In this document: positions 1 through 6,700 of the stretch, one piece after another
Layout of the letters: every line of letters begins with the position of its first letter
Numbering within the stretch: the first letter of the stretch is position 1
Source of the DNA: Firmicutes bacterium UBA5449
GTDB taxonomy: Bacteria; Bacillota; SHA-98; UBA4971
Assembly (NCBI GenBank): GCA_002424305.1
Contig: DIQZ01000049.1
Coordinates: 1-12,497, forward strand
Direction: 5' to 3'
DNA: 12,497 bases
Position numbers and translations under genes: made by a program
The notes under the pieces: model-generated
What the model was told of the DNA's origin: nothing
Database searches by the model: none
Seen by the model: only the letters and a program-made list of their open reading frames with translations

Positions 1-1224
1 AGCGCCCTCCTTGCCATAAGAGAGGTAGACCCAAAAGGTGAGATAGTAATTGTATCACCTGAGGTTGAGAGGTACTACTCGAAAATCCTCCTGACTTATT
101 GGATAGCGGGAAAAAGTAAGTTTAGAGACATATTCCTCGTAGATGAAGGGTTCTATGAAAGAAACAGAGTTAAGTGCATGTTTGGTGTAAGCGCTACACG
201 TGTAGACACTATCAGTCGCGAGGTTGAGCTTTCAAACGGGGAAAGATTGACATACGATTCACTGTTGCTTGCAATGGGTAGTAGCCCACAGGCTCCGGAT
301 ATCCCAGGTACAGAGCTTCCAGGTGTGTACTACTTGAGGACTCTTGCTGACGCAAAGAAGATTTCGCAAGCGGCATCTGATTCCAGGCGAGGAGTAGTGA
401 TAGGCGGAGGACTTGTCAGTATCAAGACGATAGAGGCATTGCTTGCCCGTGGAGTAGAAGTATTGCTGGTGGTATCTTCGAAAAGACTGCTCTCTCAAAT
501 CACTGCACCTGAGGATTCCAAGATCACACTAAACATGTTCCGAACACCCGGCCTGCATATCAGGCTGAACTGCGATGTTGAGGAAATTGAAGGATATGAG
601 CGAGTTGAGGGCGTGCGTCTTTCTACAGGTGAGGTTTTTGACTGCGACATGGTGGTCGTAGGGAAAGGCGTGACTCCCAATGTGTCATGTATCCGGGATA
701 CCGAGATTCAGCAAGGGACAGGAATTCTTGTGAGCGATATGATGGAGACCAGTGTCCGTAGTATTTACGCTGCAGGGGATATTGCAGAAGGTTATGACAT
801 AGCCAGGGGGAGGCCGTGGGTAAACGCGCTTTGGTCCAGTGCAGTGTGGCAAGGACGGATCGCAGGTTATAATATGGCGGGACGCAGGATTGCTTACTTA
901 GGTGATGTAGCGTTGAACTCAGTTTCCTTCGGTGAGAAGTGCTTGATAACCCTGGGAAAAACCCGGCCTGAAAATGGGGACGAGGTTGTGACTTTTTCAG
1001 ATGAGTGCAGACAAGAATACAGACGCCTCGTGTTTAGTGACGGACGTCTTGTAGGTGCGGTTATCTCAGGTCCTTCTGCGGAGGCTTCAGGCGTTCTCAG
1101 GAGCCTTATGGCGCGTAAGGAAAACACCGACACTATAAGAGATACCTTGCTTGGTGCTAAGGTGAGTTACGGAAACATTGTGCAAGCCGGAACCAGGCTT
1201 CCTCACTCAGACGGGCTGTTGTGA
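1..1224 (+). CDS. FAD/NAD(P)-dependent oxidoreductase (Pyr_redox_2 family), 5' partial
   Basis: The reading frame is open from base 1 to a TGA at 1222-1224, giving about 407 visible residues. The ATG at 178 is internal: residues upstream of it (IREVDPKGEIVIVSPE, then YYSKILLTYWIAGK) match the first Rossmann segment of NirB/rubredoxin-reductase-like flavoproteins. Probably only the first ~15-20 residues, with the FAD GxGxxG, are missing. Visible signatures are LLLAMGSSPQAP (FAD domain), the NAD(P)-binding strand VVIGGGLVS at bases 394-420, and IYAAGDIAEGYD near 760-795, the second FAD-contact motif. In the NAD(P) motif the third glycine is Ser, and the position usually Glu after it is Lys (GGGLVSIK). 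The family transfers electrons from NAD(P)H through FAD to a partner such as rubredoxin, a nitrite reductase or a thiol. No partner is visible, so the substrate is unknown. The family call is firm; the exact function is open. Confidence 0.88.
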   Translation, partial: SALLAIREVDPKGEIVIVSPEVERYYSKILLTYWIAGKSKFRDIFLVDEGFYERNRVKCMFGVSATRVDTISREVELSNGERLTYDSLLLAMGSSPQAPDIPGTELPGVYYLRTLADAKKISQAASDSRRGVVIGGGLVSIKTIEALLARGVEVLLVVSSKRLLSQITAPEDSKITLNMFRTPGLHIRLNCDVEEIEGYERVEGVRLSTGEVFDCDMVVVGKGVTPNVSCIRDTEIQQGTGILVSDMMETSVRSIYAAGDIAEGYDIARGRPWVNALWSSAVWQGRIAGYNMAGRRIAYLGDVALNSVSFGEKCLITLGKTRPENGDEVVTFSDECRQEYRRLVFSDGRLVGAVISGPSAEASGVLRSLMARKENTDTIRDTLLGAKVSYGNIVQAGTRLPHSDGLL

Positions 1225-1326
1225 GTACGCTTATTTTCTTGATAAGATAAGGTGCCGGTTGACAGGAGCGCATTGCGAAAAGCCTTGGGAATGGTTTGCC
1301 TATTGAGCATCATAATAAAGTTGCAT

Positions 1327-1356
1327 GCCGCCCAATGCTCGGGCGGCTGCGCTTTT
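1327..1356 (+). terminator. Probable rho-independent terminator after the oxidoreductase
   Basis: GCCGCCC (1327-1333) pairs perfectly with GGGCGGC (1341-1347) around a 7-nt loop, and TTTTT follows at 1352-1356 after a 4-nt spacer. It lies about 100 nt past the oxidoreductase stop and between two convergent genes. Read on the minus strand, the stem is followed only by a weakly T-rich stretch, so it should work mainly for the plus-strand gene. The offset between stem and T-run makes it less than ideal. Confidence 0.6.
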
Positions 1357-1384
1357 TCGTATTTGCTACAGCCCTACTTCAGGC

Positions 1385-1603
1385 TTACTCGGCTTCGACC
1401 CTCTCTATTTCAGGGATCTCCTCTTTAAGTATTCTTTCTACGCCGTTTTTCAGAGTCATCGTCGAAAAAGGACACCCAACACAGGAACCGGTAAGTCTCA
1501 CTTTGACTACATTACCTTCTATCCCCACAAGTTCCACGTCGCCGCCATGCGCCTGTAAAGCCATTCTAATTTTCTCAAGAGTTTTCTCTACTCGCTCGCG
1601 CAA
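1385..1603 (-). CDS. NifU-like C-terminal domain Fe-S scaffold protein
   Basis: This is a 72-residue protein consisting of one NifU C-terminal (Nfu) domain. The hallmarks are HGGDVEL at residues 19-25 and the cluster-binding CVGC at 41-44, followed by PFSTMTLKNGVE. In this family two protomers bridge a [4Fe-4S] cluster through the CxxC pairs and hand it to apoproteins in the cytoplasm. Single-domain versions of this size are common in Bacillota. The start is a TTG at 1603, chosen because AAGGAGG lies 8 nt upstream (1618-1612 on this strand) and no in-frame ATG gives an intact domain. The stop is TAA at 1387-1385. It lies 91 nt downstream of the LysM gene on the same strand but has its own promoter-like sequence, so it may be transcribed alone. 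Confidence in the family is high. Confidence 0.92.
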   Translation of the reverse strand: MRERVEKTLEKIRMALQAHGGDVELVGIEGNVVKVRLTGSCVGCPFSTMTLKNGVERILKEEIPEIERVEAE

Positions 1604-1650
1604 AATATGTGCCTCCTTTTGACCCTATGTCCGGGTGCATGTCAGTCACG

Positions 1651-1680
1651 ATTATACACCGTAAGGATGTAGTAAGTCGA
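1651..1680 (-). promoter_or_regulatory. Probable sigma-A promoter for the NifU-like gene
   Basis: On the minus strand a perfect TATAAT (1656-1651) is preceded, after an 18-nt spacer, by TCGACT (1680-1675), which matches four of six bases of TTGACA. Transcription would begin about 40 nt before the TTG start. It lies in the gap between the LysM gene's stop and the NifU gene. Confidence 0.5.
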
Positions 1681-1694
1681 GGGCAATTATGCGC

Positions 1695-2576
1695 TTATCT
1701 AATCTCAATTTGAAGGCTGAGCCTCACTCCTGTTCCTGTATTGACTGCTGTAACAGTATAAACTCCGGGAGATACAGGGATTCCCGCATTTGTCGTTTGA
1801 TTCCAAATTTGCACATGGATGAGACGTTCTCTTGCGCCTAGCGTGATTCTTTCCAGAGCAAAGGTGAAGAACCGTCCTTGTGACCAACGCCAAATTTCCC
1901 TTCCCGCCCGCGTTACAATGAAGTCATACCTCTGACTGGACCTATAAGTAATCGATACAGGAGTACCGGTGACGTTAGTCTTGCTGAGGCTGAGGCGTAT
2001 TGGCTCACCCCGTGTGAATGTTGTCCTATTTACCATGAAAGTATGCCTCAGTCCAGCCTGGATTACGGACACTTGATTTACTCCTGTGACTGGGACAGGC
2101 GGCCCCGGTGGCACCGGAGGTCCCGGAGGCACCGGAGGGCCGGGCGGTGTCGGTGGCGTAGGCGGTGGTGTAGGTATGACTGTAATCGGTGCTATAGGAA
2201 CAAACAGAACCTGTCCTACGGATATGAAGTTAGGATCGAAAATACGGTTCACTGTCACCAGCACTTGGATTGTTGTTGCAAAGCGAGTTGCAAGGCGTGC
2301 TAAAGTGTCTGTTGGCTGCACAATATAGAGCCTGAAGCCTGTTGGTACTGTAATAGACGGTGTAGGCGTAGGCGTCGGAGTGGGTGGCGGCGCCGGAGCA
2401 GGTGGCGGTGCAGGCGTCGGCGGGGCACCTGCCACCGGTATTTGAAGCACCTGTCCCACAAAAATAAGATTCGGATTCGTAATGTTGTTTGTGCCAACTA
2501 TTGCTGCCACTGTAGAGCCGAACCGCTGGGCAATCAAGGTAAGAGTATCACCGGGTTGCACTATGTATGTGACCAT
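1695..2576 (-). CDS. Two-LysM protein with C-terminal BsuPI domain
   Basis: The 293-residue protein has five parts. LysM 1 is at ~2-47 (YIVQPGDTLTLIAQRFG to GQVLQIPV). A Pro/Ala/Thr linker spans ~51-77. LysM 2 is at ~82-127 (YIVQPTDTLARLATRFA to GQVLFVPI). A Pro-rich linker at ~131-163 contains three PPGPPV units. A BsuPI-like domain at ~168-293 shows YDFIVTRAGREIWRWSQG and later SPGVYTVTAV. LysM binds GlcNAc-containing glycans such as peptidoglycan. BsuPI is named after a Bacillus intracellular protease inhibitor, and it also occurs as an envelope domain. LysM 1 starts at residue 2 with no signal peptide, as in some spore-coat LysM proteins, so export or mother-cell deposition is unclear. 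The ATG at 2576 has AAGGGGG 7 nt upstream. It is divergent from the AMMECR1 gene. The domain calls are firm; the role is inference. Confidence 0.9.
   Translation of the reverse strand: MVTYIVQPGDTLTLIAQRFGSTVAAIVGTNNITNPNLIFVGQVLQIPVAGAPPTPAPPPAPAPPPTPTPTPTPSITVPTGFRLYIVQPTDTLARLATRFATTIQVLVTVNRIFDPNFISVGQVLFVPIAPITVIPTPPPTPPTPPGPPVPPGPPVPPGPPVPVTGVNQVSVIQAGLRHTFMVNRTTFTRGEPIRLSLSKTNVTGTPVSITYRSSQRYDFIVTRAGREIWRWSQGRFFTFALERITLGARERLIHVQIWNQTTNAGIPVSPGVYTVTAVNTGTGVRLSLQIEIR
2094..2147 (-). repeat. 18-nt tandem repeat x3 encoding PPGPPV units
   Basis: There are three adjacent 18-nt units, 2130-2147, 2112-2129 and 2094-2111 in coding order. Each encodes Pro-Pro-Gly-Pro-Pro-Val, inside the second linker of the LysM-BsuPI protein. 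The copies differ mainly at third codon positions, so they are not a very recent expansion. The plus strand here is very G-rich. A second Pro-rich but non-periodic tract lies at about 2345-2425. Confidence 0.85.
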
Positions 2577-2969
2577 AATGATTCCCCCTTGGTTTTAGTT
2601 GCCTATTCCGGGTTTCCCGGCATATGGCAACGAGACTTCCTCATAACATGTTATTCCATGGTCTGATGGACGTTACCGCCACTTGTCACTTGGTAGTTTC
2701 CACTAGATTGCTGCAAACCTTCGCCACCTTCCGGCGTGAGTGTCTTCTTCAGGGGTTGCGTAGCATCTTAAGGATGTGCCTTTGAGGGTAGGGAGTGACC
2801 TCACCTTGATGCGTTAGGAAAAGAGGAGGGGACTATCATGCCATACTTAGGGTGATTGATCCAATATTTTAACGATTTGTATTTGTGAATTTTAAAGGAA
2901 TCGCATATCAAGAACTAGAACTCAAGGGCAGAGACCCATGTTTAATTTAGAAGAGAGGCCTTTGATTCT
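2577..2969. other. Divergent intergenic region (393 nt), no gene recognised
   Basis: This is the gap between the divergent LysM and AMMECR1 genes, so it should hold two promoters. I see the hairpin listed separately, a 12-bp palindrome ATAACATGTTAT (2643-2654; a few of this length are expected by chance), and a short CGCC/GGCG hairpin near 2720. A strong ribosome-binding-site-like AGAGGAGG (2822-2829) is followed by an ATG at 2838 that opens only five codons. A weak -35-like TTGATC (2856-2861) lies upstream of an AT-rich stretch and may belong to the AMMECR1 promoter. I found no riboswitch family I can name on either strand. Confidence 0.5.
2598..2631 (-). promoter_or_regulatory. Two-part hairpin in the likely leader of the LysM gene
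   Basis: Outer arms GTTGCC (2598-2603) and GGCAAC (2626-2631) enclose an inner stem CCGGG (2608-2612)/CCCGG (2616-2620) with a TTT loop, separated by a small internal loop. It ends 8 nt before the ribosome binding site of the LysM gene on the minus strand. Neither direction has a following T-run, so it is not a typical terminator. It could stabilise the mRNA or tune translation. Confidence 0.5.
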
Positions 2970-3761
2970 GTGGCTATAATACGCGACGTAAAGTGTAGCC
3001 TGCGGAACCCGGTTATTATCGGCGTACTTATTGCGTTCATTGTCATGGGCATCATTGCTGTAAAGGTTGCGAGCAAGCCTGCCGGTCTTCAAGGTCAACT
3101 CAAAACAGAGTCAACTATGTCGTCAGAAGAACCCCGGCTTCAAGATTCCAGAGAGATTGAGGATCCGTTCCTTCCCGGCAATGATGTGCTTGATAAGTTG
3201 CGGTCCTTACGTTCTCCTGCTTTGGAACGGGATGTCTTAGAGATCGCAAGGACTTCTGTGACTCGGGTTGTGGAAAATCGAGAAGCGAAGTCAAGAGAGG
3301 CCGATTCGCCTCAGCCTGTGTCAGATCGACTTCTTCATATGCAAGCCGGTGTATTCGTTACTCTGATAATTGATGATAGGGTCAGGGGATGTATGGGAAG
3401 GATTTACCCAGCTGAACCCAATCTACGGGATGAGATTGCCAAGGCTGCTGAGATGGCTGCTACCATGGACATACGTCACTCGCCTATTAGTCTCGAGGAC
3501 TTGCCGAAAATTGACTATTGCGTATCTGTGGTAGGAAGGGTTAGAAGAGAACGTCCGGATGCAGAAGTAAATCCCCGACTTGAAGGCGTCCTGGTAAAGA
3601 CAGGAGAACGCTCCGGGGTAATCCTGCCGGGCGAGGCCAAGACCGCAGATTATCAAAGAAAGTGGGCTAAACGGGAGGCCGGGATAGAACCGGGCGTTCC
3701 CTTTGAGTTATATGTTTTTGAAACGGAAAGGTTTGGAAAGACCTTGCCCGTGAGGGGGTAA
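2970..3761 (+). CDS. Membrane-anchored AMMECR1-domain protein
   Basis: This is a 263-residue protein. Residues ~14-33 form one hydrophobic segment, with R5, K8 and R12 before it, suggesting N-in/C-out topology. Residues ~35-85 are a polar linker, and ~85-256 resemble an AMMECR1 domain: GVFVTL (127-132), RGCMGR (139-144; family signature LRGCIG), AAEMAATMDIRHSPIS, then YCVSVVGRVRRE, GVILPGEA and FELYVFETERFG. The domain's biochemical role is unknown; it is best known beside MEMO1 and radical-SAM proteins, and most family members have no membrane anchor. The usual HG(I/L) motif reads EGVLV. The start is a GTG at 2970 behind AGAGAGG at about 11 nt. The macroglobulin gene starts 7 nt after the stop, so the two are almost certainly co-transcribed. 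The AMMECR1 call is fairly sure; the extracellular placement is inference. Confidence 0.83.
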   Translation: MAIIRDVKCSLRNPVIIGVLIAFIVMGIIAVKVASKPAGLQGQLKTESTMSSEEPRLQDSREIEDPFLPGNDVLDKLRSLRSPALERDVLEIARTSVTRVVENREAKSREADSPQPVSDRLLHMQAGVFVTLIIDDRVRGCMGRIYPAEPNLRDEIAKAAEMAATMDIRHSPISLEDLPKIDYCVSVVGRVRRERPDAEVNPRLEGVLVKTGERSGVILPGEAKTADYQRKWAKREAGIEPGVPFELYVFETERFGKTLPVRG

Positions 3762-3768
3762 GCGTAAG

Positions 3769-6700
3769 ATGAAAACAGACTCTTCTCGAAAGGTTCTTAC
3801 GACAGGTGTTGCAGTTGCCTTATTCATAGGACTTATCCTTGTCCTACGATCGTTTCCGGTTGACAGTAGGGCAGCTAAAGGGTACTTATACATGTATTCG
3901 GATGATCGGGTTCTTTCACCTTCTGAAACGCCTGTTATCAGCGTAAGGGGTATGGGCTCAACCAGGATTGACTTTACAGTGTGGAAGTTTGATCCTGCTG
4001 TGCATTATGAAAAGCACGGCTCATTATCGTCGTGTACAGAGATCCTACCGCAAGACGCAACCTTGGTGCGAAAGTTTTCGAAGTATCCTCGTGCGAAAAA
4101 GGCCGGAGGAGAATTTTCCATAAATCTCAATGTCCGGTCCGAAGGTAAGGGAGGCTACCTGATTAAGGCCTGCGATAGTGAAGGGCGTGAATCAAGTGAG
4201 TGGTTTCTCGTCACTGATCTGGGGCTTCTGACCAAAATGGGTCAGAGTGAGCTCTTTGTATACGCCCATACTTTCAGTGAAGACGCTCCATGTGAAAATG
4301 CCGGTATTGTCGTCTATGGTGAGAATAGGAAAGTCATCGGAGAAGGAATCACAGACCATGACGGAGTGTACACACTGAATGTGGAAGGGGCTTCAAAGGG
4401 AGGCATCTCCGTAGTCGGTACACGAGAAGATGCCTCTGGTGCAAGTTTCGCTCAGGTGAGTTCCTGGCGATATTGGGAAGATTCCCGCTACAAGGTGTAT
4501 ATATATACTGACAGGCCAATATACAGGCCGGGTCAAAAGGTATCTTTCAAAGGTATTCTTCGGGAAGATGTCGGCGGAACGTTCGAGGTCTTGGATGAAG
4601 AAGAAGTTACTATTGAGGTTAGAGACGCGAAAGATGCATGCATTTATAAAACAGAGACTAAGACCAATGATTACGGATCCTTTACGGGAGAGGTTATTCT
4701 AGGGGATGAACCTTCCCTTGGTACTTACAGGGTTCTTGCGAATGTAAGGGGAAGCGTGCATTACGGTTGGTTCAAGGTGGCTGAATATAGGAAGCCTGAG
4801 TACGAAATTCAAGTTTCCACTGACAAGAAAACGTATGTAGCGGGGGATGACATATCTGCCAAAATAGAAGCTACTTACTATTTTGGCAAGCCCGTCCCTA
4901 AGGCGAAGGTAAGATATGCAGTCTATTCCCAACCGTACTACCGTCCGTATTATTCCACAGAAGATCTGGGTTATTTCTCTGTTACTGATGAGTATTACGG
5001 GTACTATGGCGAGCTTATAGATTCCGGGGAAGGAACAACTTCTGAGAGCGGTGCTATGGAGTTTGCCATAAAGACTGAGAAAATCCCAAGGTCTAAGAGG
5101 TTGTTCATTGAAGCTACTGTGACTGATGAAAGCTTGCGAGAGGTCACAGGTAGGACTTCAGTGATCCTGGCCAGAGGTCTTTTCGATTTAGTGGCCCAGC
5201 CTGCTGAGTATGTGGTATCTCCCGGAGCGCCTGTGAAGGTTCATGTGAAGGCAGAAACCCTTGAGGGTAAGCCTTTCGCCACGGATCTGAAATGGCAATC
5301 CATGAAAGTGAAATGGGACGAGAAGAAATCTACACGATGGAAGGAAGAGTCCGGGAGTTTTGCTACACAAGCAGACGGTAAGGCTGATTTTGAGTTCACT
5401 CCGAGAGAAGAAGGATCCTACGTGGTAGAAATCTCAGGATCTGATTCGAGAGGGAATCACATAGTAGAGGAAGTGTACGTTTGGGTAGCCGGTGACGCAG
5501 GCAGGTGGCCGAGTTACGGCGGCACGGAAATAGAGATCATTACTGACAAAGACGTCTATGAGATAGGGGACACGGCGAAGGTCCTTGTGAACACAACTTT
5601 TGACCATGTTTGGGCTGTTGTGGCCATAGAAGGACGAGACCTGACTTCTTATGAGGTGGTTGAACTTACCGGGCATACACGCCTGTTTGAAGTTGCGATA
5701 ACTGAAGAACTCAGTCCTAACGCGTTCTTTACAGTAACATTGATCCGTGGGAAGAGGCTTTATTCTCAAGAGAAGGTCATGTATGTTTCGGTGAAGGATA
5801 AGTTCCTTGATGTGTCTATCATACCCGATAAAGACACATATGGCCCGGGGGAGAAGGCTTCTTATACGATTAAGACATGTGACCATGAAGGTCGCCCTGT
5901 TCGGGCAGAAGTGTCCGTAGGTATTGTGGATGCGTCAATATATGCTATCCAAACGGAGCTTGCACCTGATATCAGGAAAGCATTCTACGGATCAATCTGG
6001 AACAGGACTATCACAAACTACTCTTTCCCAAGATGGTACTATGGCGGGGCAGACAAGGAGGCAGGCGACTCAGATGTCCGTAAGGATTTCCCTGATACGG
6101 CCTTTTGGGAGCCTACGATTGTGACTGACAGGAAAGGCACGGCAAGGGTGAGTTTCCCAATGCCTGATTCCTTAACTACATGGAGAGCTACTGTGAGGGC
6201 TCATACCCCTGAGACCCTGGTAGGGTTTGCCACGCGCGATGTGATAACCACGAAAGATCTCATTGTCAGGTTGTCTACGCCAAGATTCTTTACACTGGAT
6301 GATACGACCTATGTATCCACCATAGTTCACAACTACACCGATAGGCAAGTAGATGCGAAGGTAAATCTCAAAGCTGACGGGGTCACATTGGACGATGGAA
6401 ACGAGCGCAAGGTGACTCTGGAACCCGGCGGACAAGTCTTATTGGACTGGAAGGTCACATGTGACAAGGTAGGCGTAGCCAAGTTCACCGCTTCTGCAAA
6501 GGCGGGAAGAGCACAAGATGCCCTGGAGATTAGTGTGCCTGTGCTACCCTTTGGCAAGCAGGCTCAGGTCTTTCAAGGCGGTGAGGTAGGGGACGATCCA
6601 AGTCATAACGGCAAAGCGCAAATAGAATTTAATATTCCTCAAAATGCGCTGGATGACACAGTGAGCGTTGAAGTGAGACTCGCTCCGTCAGTTGCTGCTA

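Noticed and set aside
1259..1287. Perfect TTGACA as a promoter in the oxidoreductase 3' region
   Set aside because: No -10 box at 16-18 nt, and the probable terminator at 1327 lies just downstream.
2043..2328. Gly/Arg-rich plus-strand ORFs opposite the LysM gene
   Set aside because: They are the antisense of the Pro-rich linkers; the minus-strand gene has clear domains and a ribosome binding site.
2643..2654. 12-bp palindrome ATAACATGTTAT as an operator
   Set aside because: About three perfect 12-bp palindromes are expected by chance in a window this long, and no promoter is clearly overlapped.
2577..2969. Riboswitch (c-di-GMP, c-di-AMP, T-box, TPP or cobalamin) in the divergent region
   Set aside because: I compared both strands with the conserved cores I know and found no convincing match.
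2938..2979. 13-codon ORF (MFNLEERPLILWL) overlapping the AMMECR1 GTG
   Set aside because: Only a weak ribosome binding site and no supporting evidence; likely chance, although translational coupling cannot be excluded.
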